Assembly: GCF_024400215.1 (NCBI RefSeq)
Contig: NZ_CP053748.1
Coordinates: 1,612,001 to 1,676,000, forward strand
Source of the DNA: Massilia sp. erpn
Lineage (GTDB): Bacteria > Pseudomonadota > Gammaproteobacteria > Burkholderiales > Burkholderiaceae_D
Length of the DNA stretch: 64,000 bases
Direction: 5' to 3'
Shown: positions 1 to 11,452 of the stretch, in pieces
How positions within the stretch are numbered: the stretch's first letter is position 1
Layout of the letters: every line of letters begins with the position of its first letter
The notes under the pieces: generated by a model
Databases searched by the model: none
What the model was told of the DNA's origin: nothing
What the model saw: the letters and a program-made list of their open reading frames with translations, nothing else
Translations under genes and position numbers: made by a program

Positions 1-1982
<1,982 letters not shown>

Positions 1983-2065
1983 TTATCGTTATCGTTCTGT
2001 GCGCTGGCTAACAGTGGAGGCGTGCGGCGCTTGTATTCTGCCACCAGTTCCCTTACGCTGGGAGA

Positions 2066-2641
2066 ATGAAGCCTCTACTCTTGTTATTGCTTTTTGGTTT
2101 AGTCGCACCCGCCCCCAGCCCGGCGCAGGCAACAAGGCTGGACCCGCCCAAACTGGAAGTGTCGGTCAACCGCGTGAGCCTGGACGCCCTGCATATGTAT
2201 GAAGTGGGCGCCAGCGGCACCGTGCAGGCATCGCCAGCCAGTGTCTGGAAGGTGTTGACCAGCTATGACAAGATGGATGAATTCGTGCCCGACCTGCAGT
2301 CCTGCCGCGTGCTCTCGCGCAATGGCAATGAGGTGATCATCGAGCAGTTCGGCACGGCGCGCTTTCTGTTCATGTCCAAATCCATCCACCTGATCGTGCG
2401 CGCCACCGAACAGCCCATGTCGGCCATCGACATCGCGCTGATTTCGGGCGATATGAAGCATTACGAGTCGCGCTGGGAGCTGCAACCGGTGCCGGAAACG
2501 GGCGGCACGCGGGTGGTCTATAGCGGCCGCATGGTCCCCAACTTTTACGTGCCCGGCTTACTCGGGACGAACATCATCCGCGGCGACATCGAACGGATGA
2601 TGGTCGCCGTGCTCTCGCGCCTGGATAAGCGCGAACAGTGA
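2066..2641 (+). CDS. Exported SRPBCC/Coq10-START-like protein
   Basis: 191 residues with a Sec signal peptide (MKPLLLLLLFGLVAPAPSPAQA, cleavage probably after AQA). Residues about 45-185 resemble the SRPBCC (polyketide cyclase/Coq10/START) hydrophobic-pocket fold: YEVGASGTVQASPASVWKVL is the typical opening strand and helix, and a long C-terminal helix ends the domain. It probably binds a lipid or another hydrophobic ligand in the periplasm, but no substrate can be read from the sequence. It stands alone between divergent fadH and the convergent small gene at 2652-3104. No catalytic motif is visible. Confidence 0.75.
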   Translation: MKPLLLLLLFGLVAPAPSPAQATRLDPPKLEVSVNRVSLDALHMYEVGASGTVQASPASVWKVLTSYDKMDEFVPDLQSCRVLSRNGNEVIIEQFGTARFLFMSKSIHLIVRATEQPMSAIDIALISGDMKHYESRWELQPVPETGGTRVVYSGRMVPNFYVPGLLGTNIIRGDIERMMVAVLSRLDKREQ

Positions 2642-2651
2642 TCCGTTTGGA

Positions 2652-3104
2652 TCAGGCGGGGTAGTAATCGGGCGAACGCAACTCGGCGAAGTTTTCCAGA
2701 CTGCCGATACGGATCACCACTGGATTCAGGCTGAGCTGACTCTGCATGGCGCGCCAGGCGAATTGCCATTCCTGTTCAACTTCGTCCTGCGCATCCTTGG
2801 TGAAGGCGGCGCCCAGCGCGGCGCGCGCGCCGTATTCGACGGCGCCGTCGATACCCGCCCAATTCGGCAGCGTGCGCTGCACGGCGCGGTGGATGCGCTC
2901 ACCGAATTCCTCGGTATTGTGGATGACCAGACAGCTGTCGGCGCCGAAGTGGGCGAACAGCTCGCGGTCCCAGGCTTGCGAGAAGCTCAGGGTCAGGAAG
3001 CCGTTGGCCGGGCGCAGCACGAACTGTCCCGTCGTCAGGGCCTGTTCAAGTTCGCTGCGCGGGCCGTAACGGTGCAGGGTCGGGGGGCGTTGGTAGTCGT
3101 GCAT
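2652..3104 (-). CDS. Conserved hypothetical protein
   Basis: 150 residues, soluble, without signal peptide or membrane segment. I do not recognise a family. The N-terminus (MHDYQRPPTLHRYGPRSELE) and the spread of aromatic residues suggest a compact cytoplasmic domain. The gene starts 9 bp after the stop of the DUF2721 gene (3114-3608) on the same strand, so the two probably form an operon. Its 3' end nearly touches the convergent SRPBCC gene. Coding status rests on length, codon use typical of the neighbours and tight packing. Confidence 0.7.
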   Translation of the reverse strand: MHDYQRPPTLHRYGPRSELEQALTTGQFVLRPANGFLTLSFSQAWDRELFAHFGADSCLVIHNTEEFGERIHRAVQRTLPNWAGIDGAVEYGARAALGAAFTKDAQDEVEQEWQFAWRAMQSQLSLNPVVIRIGSLENFAELRSPDYYPA

Positions 3105-3113
3105 GGTGTTTCT

Positions 3114-3608
3114 TTACTCTTTATTGGGGCTGAGGACGGCGCTGGCCGTACCGGTATCGCCAGCTGTGCGTGGCGTATGGCGGACATGCCGGTGCGAGAG
3201 CATGAAGGATGAGGCAATGAAGATCTCGCGCAGCAGATATACAAAGCTTCCGATCAAGGTGCCCATGGCGATCACGAACAGGCCGGCCACGTACTTGTCC
3301 AGCGCCACATTGGTGGTGTCGCCGACGAACAGCAATGCAATCACGATGCAGACCAGCAGGCCGCAGGCGGTTGAAAGCGCAATGGCAACATTGATCAAAT
3401 GCGAACGCTTGTAGAGGATGTCCAGCTCATTCAGGTAGTTTTCGTTATAGCCTACATCAAGGCGGTCTTCCAGCGCGCGCGAACGGTCGATGATGCGCGC
3501 CAGACGGTTGGTCAGCACCACCAGCATGGTGCTCACGCCGGTCAGCAGGAAAACTGGCGCAATCGCCAACTGGATCGTGTGGCCGATGTCGCCCAACTGA
3601 ATGTTCAT
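3114..3608 (-). CDS. DUF2721 family inner-membrane protein
   Basis: 164 residues. Three hydrophobic segments are visible: about 10-32 (IQLAIAPVFLLTGVSTMLVV), 73-95 (VAIALSTACGLLVCIVIALL) and 105-130. Between the first two lies a charged segment with the NRLARIIDRSRALEDR motif that is characteristic of DUF2721 proteins. The function of the family is unknown. The gene probably leads a two-gene operon with the hypothetical gene at 2652-3104. The His-rich C-terminal tail (SHRHVRHTPR) is presumably cytoplasmic and looks disordered. Confidence 0.8.
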   Translation of the reverse strand: MNIQLGDIGHTIQLAIAPVFLLTGVSTMLVVLTNRLARIIDRSRALEDRLDVGYNENYLNELDILYKRSHLINVAIALSTACGLLVCIVIALLFVGDTTNVALDKYVAGLFVIAMGTLIGSFVYLLREIFIASSFMLSHRHVRHTPRTAGDTGTASAVLSPNKE

Positions 3609-3663
3609 GGAGTCCCGGATTTTTTATAGGTCTAAGCCCTTAGTTTAGCAGCCCGCGCGGTCC

Positions 3664-4620
3664 TTACCCAAAACGGCCGTTCTGGCGGAACTGCTCGGTG
3701 GCGTTGACCAGGGCGCGGCTGATGCCCGTTTCCATGGCCGCGTGGCCGGCGTCGGGGATCAGGTTCAGCACCGATCCGGGCCAGGACTGGTGCAGGCGCC
3801 AGGCCACATAGGGCGGGCAGATCACGTCGTAGCGGCCCTGCACGATGGTGGCGGGCAGGTGGGCGATGCGCTCCATATTCGACAGCAGCTGGTTGTCCTC
3901 GAAGAAGCCGAGATTGGCCATGTAATGCGTTTCGAGACGGCCCACGCCCAGGTCGAGCGTGTCCGACGGCGGTTCTTCCGGCTGCGGCATGAGGAAGACG
4001 CGGCGGCCTTCGAAACGGCTCCAGGCGCGCGCCGCCGGCCAGAATACCGCGGGATCGTCGCTGCCGATGCGTTTGACGTAGGCCTGCAGCAGGTCCATGC
4101 GCTCCTCGGCCGGGATGGGGGCGACGAATTCCTCGTACAGCTCGGGGTGGAACCATTGGGCGCCGTCGAGGAACCAGTCGACCTCCAGTTGGGTGCAGAG
4201 GAAGATGCCGCGCAGGACGAAGCCCAGGCAGCGTTCCGGATGCGCCTGGCCGTAGGCCAGCGCCAGGGTCGAACCCCAGGAGCCGCCAAAGACCAGCCAT
4301 TGCTCGATGCCGAACATGTCGCGCAGGCGCTCGATGTCGGCGATCAGCAGCTGGGTGGTGTTGTTGCGCACCTCGCCCAGCGGCGTGGATTTGCCGGCGC
4401 CGCGCTGGTCGAACAGGATCACGCGGTAGTGCTGCGGGTCAAAGAAGCGGCGGTGCTGGGGCGAGAGGCCGGCGCCCGGGCCGCCGTGCAGGAAGATCAC
4501 CGGTATGCCGTTGGGATTGCCCACCTCCTCCCAGTAAATCGTATGCAGCTCATCGACCGCCAGCATGCCGTGGCGCAGAGGGCTAATGGGCGGGAACAGG
4601 GAGGTGGAGAATTCGGGCAT
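3664..4620 (-). CDS. pip: Proline iminopeptidase (prolyl aminopeptidase)
   Basis: An alpha/beta-hydrolase of 318 residues. HGGPGAG at 45-51 forms the oxyanion loop, DQRGAGKS at 71-78 is the strand typical of the family, and GGSWGS at 112-117 carries the nucleophile Ser114. The matching Asp and His lie near the C-terminus (GRYDVICPP and DAGHAA). Known role: cytoplasmic release of N-terminal proline from peptides (MEROPS S33). The longer frame opens at 4680, but ATG 4620 has AAGGA at a good distance and gives the family-typical start MPEFSTSLFP. It is followed after a gap by the convergent-looking terminator zone of the TonB receptor. Confidence 0.92.
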   Translation of the reverse strand: MPEFSTSLFPPISPLRHGMLAVDELHTIYWEEVGNPNGIPVIFLHGGPGAGLSPQHRRFFDPQHYRVILFDQRGAGKSTPLGEVRNNTTQLLIADIERLRDMFGIEQWLVFGGSWGSTLALAYGQAHPERCLGFVLRGIFLCTQLEVDWFLDGAQWFHPELYEEFVAPIPAEERMDLLQAYVKRIGSDDPAVFWPAARAWSRFEGRRVFLMPQPEEPPSDTLDLGVGRLETHYMANLGFFEDNQLLSNMERIAHLPATIVQGRYDVICPPYVAWRLHQSWPGSVLNLIPDAGHAAMETGISRALVNATEQFRQNGRFG

Positions 4621-4692
4621 GGCTGTCCTTTGCGGTTGATGCCTGATTGTAGCGAATCGGCGCCGGAGGAGCAAAAACACCGGGGCGAAATG

Positions 4693-4722
4693 AAAAAAAG
4701 GCCCGGTGGAGGCTACCGGGCC
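4693..4722 (-). terminator. Rho-independent terminator of the TonB receptor gene
   Basis: On the minus strand an 8-bp perfect GC stem (GGCCCGGT/ACCGGGCC, loop 7 nt) is followed by seven T residues. It lies 28 bp after the receptor stop codon, in the right orientation to end that transcript before pip. Confidence 0.85.
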
Positions 4723-4749
4723 GAAAGGGTACAGCGGGAAAGCGTTTGA

Positions 4750-7700
4750 TCAGAACTTGTGGTTGTACTCCAGCGTGAAGCGGGTTGCGCGCGGCGAGGA
4801 ACGGCTCAGGATGCGCTGGTAGGACGGGTCAATGCGGTCGCCGGTGTTATAGGTTTCGCTGACCGAGAGCGCGGTCTGGCGGTTCAGAACATTGAACACG
4901 TCCACCTTCATGCGCAGCCCCTTGAGGAACAGCGGCTGGTAGGCCACGTTCAGGCCCAGTTGCACGTCCCACGGCAGGGTACCGCGGCTGCCGCGCAGGG
5001 CGGGCTTGTCGTCGCAATAGAAGAAGTTGGAGCCGTAGCCGCCGGCCGGATTCTGGCCGTCCGCGTTCTCGGATTTCGGCAGGTTGCCCATACAGTTGAC
5101 GGGGCGTCCCGAAGTCAGGTTCAGATTGCCGCCCACATTCCACTCCGGCGTCACCTGGTAGTAGCCGAAGGCCTTGACCACGTGGGTGTGGTTGTTGGGC
5201 AGCAGGCCGGTGGAGTAGCGCATCAGTTCCGGATGGTCCCAGTTCGGCGTGACGGCGACCTGGTAGGAACCGGTGGTGGTGTCCACCTGGCCCTCGCTAT
5301 TGCCCTTGTTCTGCGACCAGGTGTACAGCACCTTGCCGTACCAGCCGTTGCGCAGCGGGTGTTCGGCAAACAGGTTCAGGGCGATATAGGTACGGCGCAC
5401 CTTGGGCAAGCCGATATCGGCCGCCGTCAGAGGCACGCGCATGAAATTGCCGTCGCCCTTGATGTCGAGCAGCAGGGTGTTGTCCGCGCCCGGATTGATG
5501 ATGGCGCACTGGAAGGCGAACTTGCTGTCGTCGACCTTGTTGCGCACGGCCCAGGCGTGGATGGGGCGTGGATCGCAGTAGTCGTCGTTGGTGCTGCGCA
5601 GCTTGCGGTAAGTGGCCATGGCGCCGATATTCAGGCTGTCGGACCAGGCTTTCTCGAAGCCGAGCGCCAGTTCGTCCTGGTAGTTGGCCTTGATGTTCTG
5701 GGCCGCGATCTGACGCGCATCCTTGGGCTGGCCCCAGGCATTGCTGACCGAAACCGTGGGGCCGAGCGGCACCAGGCCGGTGGGCGCGCCGGTGGCGGGG
5801 TCGATGCCGGAATAGACGTAGTAGGTATCCGTGGCCAGGGTGTTGCCGGCCGCGTTGCGCGCCACATTGGTCGGCATCTGCAGATGGTAGCGGCCGGCGT
5901 TGGCGAAGACGCGGAAGGAGCTGTCACCCTTCACGTCCCAGCTTACGCCCAGGCGCGGCGCCAGCTGGTGGCGCTGCGAGATGAAGGGCTTGCCGGCCGT
6001 GTTGTAGTTGGTGAACTGCTCGTTGCGCAGGCCGACGGAGAGCAGCAGATTGTCGGTGGCCTGGTAACGATCCTCAATGTATTGCGCCGACTGGTCGGTG
6101 CTGGGGCGCGCCGTGTCGTAGAACATATGCTTGGTGGCGAAGTAGCCCTGCTTGCCGTAGCCGCCCGCCTGGGCCGGCGAAATTTGCGCGCCGTATGGCA
6201 GGGTGGCCGGATCGGCGTAGCGGTTGTAGGTCCAATAGCCGCCGCCGGCTGTCGATTCGCCCGTGACGGAGCGTACCTTGTTGCGGTCGATACCGATGCG
6301 CAGGGAGTGGTTGCCCAGCTTGTACTCGACGTCCACGCGCAGGGTGCGCTGCCAATCGCCCGAACCCGGCGCGGGCAGGTTGCCGGACACGGTTTGCGGC
6401 GTAGTGTAGGCGAAGCCGGGAATCTGGGCTTCCACCGGCGCGTTCACCTGCAGGATATCGGGGTTGTAGCCGTCCGGCGTCTGCACATGGGTGGTCTTGG
6501 ACTTGCCGTACAGGGTGGTCAAGGTCAGCTTGTCGGTCAGGTAGCCTGTGTATTTGAAGATATTGTCGGTGGCGCCGGCATTGGCGGGGCCGCAGCAGTT
6601 CACCCAGCTCATGCCATTCTTGTACACATTGTCGCGCTGCTTGGTGGCGTTGCTCCAGCCGTAGTAGCGCGAATTGGCCTCGGTCTTGTCGAAAATGCGG
6701 GTGTATTCGAAGTGGTGGTTGTCGCTCAGGTGGTAATCCAGCTTGGCCAGATAGCGCGGCGTCTTGCTCACGTTCTCGGTATAGCCGCCGCTGGAATTGA
6801 GCGTGGCCGTGGTGGCGCCCACGCTTTCCGATTCGCTGCGCTGCTGCTCGGCGGCGAGGAAGAAGAAGAGCTGGTCGCGGATCAGCGGGCCACCGACATA
6901 CGCGCCCACGGTGCGGCTGGTGGTCTTGTTGGCTTGGTTCCACTGGTATAACTGGCCGTCGGTCTTGGGATTGGAACCGGTGTTCGGATAGTAGGTATTT
7001 TTCTGCGAAGCGCGCAGACTATTGGGTGCGTACTGCACGCTTGCCCCTGCCTCCCAGCGGTTGGTGCCGGTTTTGGTGGTGATGTTCACCACGCCGCCAG
7101 TGGAACGGCCGAATTCCGCGCTGTAGCCGCCGGTCAGGATCTGGGCATTGGCGATGGCGCCGAAAGGCAGTTCCGAGCTGCCCACCTGGGTCAGGATATT
7201 CGTCACCGGGAAGCCGTTGATGTAGAAGGCATTCTCCGATGCGCCAGCGCCGCCGAAGCTGGGACCGGGAATACGGTTGTCACCCCGGTTGGTGCCGGGC
7301 GCCAGCTGGATGATGGCGCCCACATTCTGCGCGATGGGCAGGTTGTCGAGCTGCTTGGCGTTGAAGATGGCGCCGTTATTGGTGTTGCTGACGTCGATGG
7401 TCTTGCGCACACTGCTCACCGTGACCGTCTGCACGGCCTCGAAGGATGCTTCGATGCCCTGGCCCACCAGCGCTTCCACTTCCAGCGTGCGCTCGACGGC
7501 GCCATTGCGCTGCAGCTGCACCTTGTAGCGGCCGGGCGGCATGGAGGTGGCCTGGTAGCGGCCACGCGCATCCGGCGTCACGCTGCGGCGCACGCCGGTG
7601 GCCAGATTCTCCAGCAGCACGGTACTGCCCGCCGCCTCGCTGACCTGGCCGAAAATGGTGCCGGTGGCGTTCGACTGGGCGAAAGCCGGGGCCACCATGG

Positions 7701-7785
7701 CGGCCGAAACAATGCTGCTTCCGAATGCGATGGCGACTGCCCGCGCCATCACCTGTCTCCTGATCGTAGTTTTTTTGGTGTGCAT
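4750..7785 (-). CDS. Oar-like TonB-dependent receptor with carboxypeptidase-regulatory-like domain
   Basis: 1011 residues from ATG 7785. A signal peptide ends near APAFAQ. A carboxypeptidase-regulatory-like beta-sandwich follows (about 40-120, with GRYQATSMPPGRYKVQL). Next is a plug domain (about 130-240, GGYSAEFGRSTGGVVNITTK) and a large beta-barrel ending in the C-terminal Phe expected of outer-membrane proteins. Role by family: energised uptake of large ligands, often glycans. ATG 7749 is an alternative start with a better AGGAG site; I kept 7785 because it gives a fuller basic n-region. It is divergent from the ABC importer at 8024 and shares an upstream motif with the GH31 operon, so it probably brings that locus's substrate across the outer membrane. 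Confidence 0.9.
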   Translation of the reverse strand: MHTKKTTIRRQVMARAVAIAFGSSIVSAAMVAPAFAQSNATGTIFGQVSEAAGSTVLLENLATGVRRSVTPDARGRYQATSMPPGRYKVQLQRNGAVERTLEVEALVGQGIEASFEAVQTVTVSSVRKTIDVSNTNNGAIFNAKQLDNLPIAQNVGAIIQLAPGTNRGDNRIPGPSFGGAGASENAFYINGFPVTNILTQVGSSELPFGAIANAQILTGGYSAEFGRSTGGVVNITTKTGTNRWEAGASVQYAPNSLRASQKNTYYPNTGSNPKTDGQLYQWNQANKTTSRTVGAYVGGPLIRDQLFFFLAAEQQRSESESVGATTATLNSSGGYTENVSKTPRYLAKLDYHLSDNHHFEYTRIFDKTEANSRYYGWSNATKQRDNVYKNGMSWVNCCGPANAGATDNIFKYTGYLTDKLTLTTLYGKSKTTHVQTPDGYNPDILQVNAPVEAQIPGFAYTTPQTVSGNLPAPGSGDWQRTLRVDVEYKLGNHSLRIGIDRNKVRSVTGESTAGGGYWTYNRYADPATLPYGAQISPAQAGGYGKQGYFATKHMFYDTARPSTDQSAQYIEDRYQATDNLLLSVGLRNEQFTNYNTAGKPFISQRHQLAPRLGVSWDVKGDSSFRVFANAGRYHLQMPTNVARNAAGNTLATDTYYVYSGIDPATGAPTGLVPLGPTVSVSNAWGQPKDARQIAAQNIKANYQDELALGFEKAWSDSLNIGAMATYRKLRSTNDDYCDPRPIHAWAVRNKVDDSKFAFQCAIINPGADNTLLLDIKGDGNFMRVPLTAADIGLPKVRRTYIALNLFAEHPLRNGWYGKVLYTWSQNKGNSEGQVDTTTGSYQVAVTPNWDHPELMRYSTGLLPNNHTHVVKAFGYYQVTPEWNVGGNLNLTSGRPVNCMGNLPKSENADGQNPAGGYGSNFFYCDDKPALRGSRGTLPWDVQLGLNVAYQPLFLKGLRMKVDVFNVLNRQTALSVSETYNTGDRIDPSYQRILSRSSPRATRFTLEYNHKF

Positions 7786-7870
7786 GGTCGTTCTTCGTGA
7801 AGTGGTTAGATTGCCAATCCACGATAGGCCGCGCCCTGGAGCCGCGCCATCGACCATATCTAATCAACAC

Positions 7871-7884
7871 CATTAGAAAAATTT
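7871..7884 (-). promoter_or_regulatory. Shared upstream motif of the TonB receptor gene
   Basis: The minus-strand sequence AAATTTTTCTAATG begins 86 bp upstream of the receptor start. An identical 14-mer lies 83 bp upstream of the GH31 start (23547-23560). Identity, orientation and distance all match. Seen directly; a promoter or operator function is inferred. Confidence 0.5.
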
Positions 7885-8023
7885 GAAGCTGGCCACGCCC
7901 CGAGGGAAGCAAGAGAAAACGCCCGCTTTCCTTAACTATTTATAATGGACCGCATCAAATTTAGTCGCTGGCCGCGTGCCGGGGAGCGACTTATAGTCTC
8001 TGGAATACCACCATGACACGGCT

Positions 8024-9262
8024 ATGCGATCACACTTCTTCAAGGGTTTGCAGGGACTGACACTCAGTACGCTGATCGGCGCATTGCTGTGCGCTCCGGC
8101 CGCCTATGGCATGGAAACCGTGCGCGTCACCGTGGCCCACTACAGCAATGGCACGGCACCCTACTTCCGCCAGATGGCCGAGCAGTTCGAGCGCGCCAAT
8201 CCCGGCATCCGCATCAAGGTCGAGGATGTAAACTGGGACAGCCTGCTGCAAAAGCTGCAGATCGACGTGGCCGGCGGCGTGAACGCCGATATTTCCATCA
8301 TCGGCACGCGCTGGCTGCCCGAGATGCTGCAGGACGATCTGGTCGAGCCGCTGGACGGCTATATGGACCCGGCTTTCCGCGCGCGTTTCATTGGCGCCTT
8401 CCTCACGCCTGGCCAGGCCCAGGGCAAAACCTATGGACTGCCCATCGCCGCCTCGGTGCGCGGCCTGTTTTACAACAAACAGATGCTGGCCAAGGCCGGC
8501 TTCCCGGACGGTCCCACCACCTGGAGCGATGTGCTGCAGGCAGCGCGCCGCATCAAGCAGAACGGCGGCTATGGCTTTGGCCTGCAGGGCAAGGAGATCG
8601 AGACCGATGTGTACTGGTACTACGCGCTGTGGACGCACGGCGGCGAGCTGCTCGACGCGCAGGGCAAGCCCGCTTTCGCCTCCCCAGCCGCCATCAAATC
8701 GGCGAAGCTGTACCAGTCGCTGATCGGCGAAGGCCTGACCCAGCCCGGCGTCACCAGCTACAGCCGGGAAGACGTGCAGAACCTGTTCAAGCAAGGCCGC
8801 CTGGGCATGATGATCTCGGCCCCCTTCGTGGTGAAGCAGTTGCAGAAGGAAGTCCCCGGCATGCAATGGGGTATCGTCCCTATTCCCACGGCCGGCCGCG
8901 CCGCTACCTTTGCCACCACCGACTCCCTGATCCTGTTCAAGAATTCGCGCGTCAAGCGCTCGGCATGGAAGTTCATTGACTTCCTGTTCACCAAGGCGCC
9001 GCGCGTGGCCTTCACCAGCGCGGAAGGCTTTATGCCGACCACCCAGGAAGAAGCCGCCGATCCCGCCTTCGCCGATCCACTCACGCGCTCCTTTGTCGAC
9101 ATGCTGCCCACGGCCCGCTTCACGCCCACCGTGCAAGCCTGGGAAGACATCGCCAAATCCGTCAGCAACGCCATGCAGGCCGTGTATCTGAACCGGGCCA
9201 CGCCGGAACAGGCACTGGGTGCGGCCGCCGCCGAGGCGGAGCAGGCGCTTAAAAAAAATTGA
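8024..9262 (+). CDS. ABC importer periplasmic carbohydrate-binding protein (family 1)
   Basis: 412 residues with a signal peptide ([16 protein letters not shown], cleavage near residue 29). The family 1 extracellular solute-binding fold is indicated by [37 protein letters not shown] and the hinge-region stretch [19 protein letters not shown]. It captures a sugar or sugar acid in the periplasm for the permeases that follow at once. The stop is 11 bp before the permease ATG. It is divergent from the TonB receptor across 238 bp. No strong ribosome-binding site stands before ATG 8024; an out-of-frame ATG at 8013 is not used. Ligand identity cannot be read, but the locus content points to an amino-sugar acid or oligosaccharide. 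Confidence 0.9.
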   Translation: MRSHFFKGLQGLTLSTLIGALLCAPAAYGMETVRVTVAHYSNGTAPYFRQMAEQFERANPGIRIKVEDVNWDSLLQKLQIDVAGGVNADISIIGTRWLPEMLQDDLVEPLDGYMDPAFRARFIGAFLTPGQAQGKTYGLPIAASVRGLFYNKQMLAKAGFPDGPTTWSDVLQAARRIKQNGGYGFGLQGKEIETDVYWYYALWTHGGELLDAQGKPAFASPAAIKSAKLYQSLIGEGLTQPGVTSYSREDVQNLFKQGRLGMMISAPFVVKQLQKEVPGMQWGIVPIPTAGRAATFATTDSLILFKNSRVKRSAWKFIDFLFTKAPRVAFTSAEGFMPTTQEEAADPAFADPLTRSFVDMLPTARFTPTVQAWEDIAKSVSNAMQAVYLNRATPEQALGAAAAEAEQALKKN

Positions 9263-9273
9263 AGGTGACAGCA

Positions 9274-10143
9274 ATGACGTCCGCACGCAAACCTTGGCTG
9301 CTGATCGCGCCCAGCCTGGCCCTGGCGCTGTTCATCATCGGCTATCCCGTGTTCCACATGGCTTACCAGTCGCTGCACGAGATTTCGCGCTTCGGCGTGG
9401 TGCGCGGCTTCGCCGGCCTGGGCAACTTCACCGGCATCTTCATCGACCCGGTATTTCACGCCACCCTGCTGCGCACCCTGATCTGGACGGTGGCCGTGGT
9501 GGGCGGTTCGCTGCTCATTTCCATGCCGCTGGCCCTGATCCTGAACCAGGACTTCCACGGCCGCTCGCTGGCGCGCACCATCATCATGCTGCCCTGGGCG
9601 GTGTCGCTGACGATGACGGCCATCGTCTGGCGCTGGGCCTTCAACGATGAATTCGGCATGGTCAATCTGAGCCTGCAGGCGCTGGGAGTGATCGACAAGC
9701 CGGTGCAGTGGCTGGCCAGCGCCGCGCTGGCCTTCCCGGCCGAGATCCTGGTCGGCATCATGGTATCGATGCCGTTCACCGTAACCCTGCTGCTGGGCGG
9801 CCTGTCTTCGGTGCCGCAGGATATTTACGAAGCGGCGCGCATGGAAGGCGCCACGGCCTGGCAGCAATTCCGCCTGCTGACCGTGCCCTCGCTGCGGCCC
9901 TTCATCAATATGGCGGTGGTGCTGAACGTGATCTATGTATTCAATTCCTTCCCCATCATCTGGGTGATGACGCAGGGAGGCCCAAGCAACTCCACCCATA
10001 TCCTCGTTACCTATCTGTATGAGCTGGGCTTCCGCCTGGGACGTCCGGGCCAGGCGGCGGCGATCTCGCTCATCATGCTGGCCATCCTGCTGGCGTTTAC
10101 CTGGCTGTATATCCGCATGCAGCCGAAGGAGGAAGCGGCGTGA
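9274..10143 (+). CDS. ABC importer permease (MalF/UgpA type)
   Basis: 289 residues with six predicted membrane helices, beginning [19 protein letters not shown]. The cytoplasmic EAA loop is visible as [20 protein letters not shown], which docks to the ATPase. The frame extends back to a TTG at 9259 that would overlap the binding-protein stop, but ATG 9274 has AAGGTG at the right spacing, so it is preferred. It forms an operon with the binding protein and the second permease. The ATPase partner is not here but on the other arm of the locus (17038-18129). Confidence 0.9.
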   Translation: MTSARKPWLLIAPSLALALFIIGYPVFHMAYQSLHEISRFGVVRGFAGLGNFTGIFIDPVFHATLLRTLIWTVAVVGGSLLISMPLALILNQDFHGRSLARTIIMLPWAVSLTMTAIVWRWAFNDEFGMVNLSLQALGVIDKPVQWLASAALAFPAEILVGIMVSMPFTVTLLLGGLSSVPQDIYEAARMEGATAWQQFRLLTVPSLRPFINMAVVLNVIYVFNSFPIIWVMTQGGPSNSTHILVTYLYELGFRLGRPGQAAAISLIMLAILLAFTWLYIRMQPKEEAA

Positions 10144-10985
10144 ATCCGAAACTGAAACGCAGCCTGTGGGCCTGGCTGGCGCTCTCGCCCTTCGTCGTCA
10201 TCATTCTCTTTCCCTTCGCCGTGATGCTCTTCACCGCGCTGAAGCCGGCCGAGGAAGTGTTCAGCTTCCCCACGCGCTGGCTGCCGGTGCAGTGGCGCTG
10301 GCAGAACTTCATCGATATGTGGCATGGGGCGAATTTCGGCCCGGCGCTGAAGAACAGCGTGATCGTCAGCATGGCGTCCACCGCGCTGACGCTGGCCGCC
10401 AGCGTACCGGCAGCGTATGCGATGGCACGTTTCCCCTTCCGTGGCCGCAGCCATTACCGCCAGTTCCTGCTGGTGACGCAGATGCTCTCCCCCATCCTGC
10501 TGGTGCTGGGCCTGTTCAAGATGGCGGCCAATATCTCATGGGATGGCGCCAATCTGGTGGACAGCCACTTCGGCGTAATCGTTGCTTACGCCGCCTTCAA
10601 TATCGCTTTCGCCGTGTGGATGCTGTCGTCCTACTTCGCCACCATTCCGCGCGACCTGGAGGAAGCGGCATGGCTGGAAGGCTGCGGCCAGGGACGGGCC
10701 GCGCTGCGCGTCTTCCTGCCGCTGGCGACGCCGGCCATCGCGGTCAGCTTCATCTTCACCTTCATCAACGCCTGGAACGAATTCGCCGTCGTCTACACCC
10801 TGATCCGCTCGCCCGAAAACAAGACGCTGACGGTGCAGATCGTGGACATGGTGGCCGGCCAGTACACCGTGGAGTGGCAGCTGGTGATGGCGGCCACGCT
10901 GTGCGCAACCATTCCCGTCGCCGTCCTCTTCGCCTGGCTGCAGCGCTTCCTGGTGGGCGGCCTGGCGCTCGGTTCCGTTAAATAA
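10140..10985 (+). CDS. ABC importer permease (MalG/UgpE type)
   Basis: 281 residues with six predicted membrane segments and the EAA loop ([20 protein letters not shown]). It starts with GTG at 10140, overlapping the stop of the previous permease by 4 bp (GTGA), and has AAGGAGG just upstream, so translation is coupled. The family is the carbohydrate-uptake-1 group of binding-protein-dependent permeases. It should pair with the permease at 9274-10143 and the UgpC-type ATPase at 17038-18129. Confidence 0.91.
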   Translation: MNPKLKRSLWAWLALSPFVVIILFPFAVMLFTALKPAEEVFSFPTRWLPVQWRWQNFIDMWHGANFGPALKNSVIVSMASTALTLAASVPAAYAMARFPFRGRSHYRQFLLVTQMLSPILLVLGLFKMAANISWDGANLVDSHFGVIVAYAAFNIAFAVWMLSSYFATIPRDLEEAAWLEGCGQGRAALRVFLPLATPAIAVSFIFTFINAWNEFAVVYTLIRSPENKTLTVQIVDMVAGQYTVEWQLVMAATLCATIPVAVLFAWLQRFLVGGLALGSVK

Positions 10986-11010
10986 TCCCAACCACTGCAA
11001 GGAAAGCAGC

Positions 11011-11406
11011 ATGAGCAAACAAAAAATCGCCTACGGCAATGTGCCGTCCGGCGCGGGCGGACAGCGCCTGCCCTTCTCGCCGGCGGTGCGCGCCGGCGAC
11101 TTCGTCTACATCTCGGGCCAGGTGGCGATGAAGGAAAACGGCGAGATCGAATACGGCGGCATCGAGGCGCAGACGCGCACCACCATAGGCAATGTGCAGA
11201 AGGTGCTGGCACTGGCCGGCTGCACCCTGGAAGACGTGATCAAGGTCACGATCTGGCTGGACGACACGCGCGATTTCTGGACCTTCAACCGCGTTTACCA
11301 GGAATACTTCAAAGACCCGATGCCCGCGCGTTCCTGCGTGCAGTCGGCGATGATGGTGGACTGTAAGATCGAGATGGAAGTGGTGGCCTACAAGCCGCTG
11401 GACTAA
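11011..11406 (+). CDS. RidA family enamine/imine deaminase
   Basis: 131 residues of the RidA/YjgF/UK114 family (VRAGDFVYISGQVAMKENGE, GCTLEDVIKVTIWL, ARSCVQSAMM). RidA proteins hydrolyse the enamine or imine intermediates released by PLP-dependent beta-eliminating enzymes. It lies 25 bp after the last permease with AAGGAAAG before the ATG, as the last gene of the importer operon. Its presence beside a locus that also encodes a fold-III PLP dehydratase (15732-17054) suggests a dedicated role: converting that enzyme's 2-amino-acrylate-like product to the keto acid. The active-site Arg of the family is plausibly the one in PARSC. Confidence 0.88.
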   Translation: MSKQKIAYGNVPSGAGGQRLPFSPAVRAGDFVYISGQVAMKENGEIEYGGIEAQTRTTIGNVQKVLALAGCTLEDVIKVTIWLDDTRDFWTFNRVYQEYFKDPMPARSCVQSAMMVDCKIEMEVVAYKPLD

Positions 11407-11413
11407 GCTGGCC

Positions 11414-11438
11414 GGGGCCGCAGCTTCAGCGCGGCCCC
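11414..11438. terminator. Possible bidirectional terminator hairpin
   Basis: A perfect 8-bp GC arm pair (GGGGCCGC/GCGGCCCC) with a 9-nt loop sits between the convergent ends of the ridA-like gene and the aldolase gene. No T-tract follows on either side, so intrinsic termination is uncertain. Confidence 0.35.
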
Positions 11439-11452
11439 CTCCCAGCTTGACT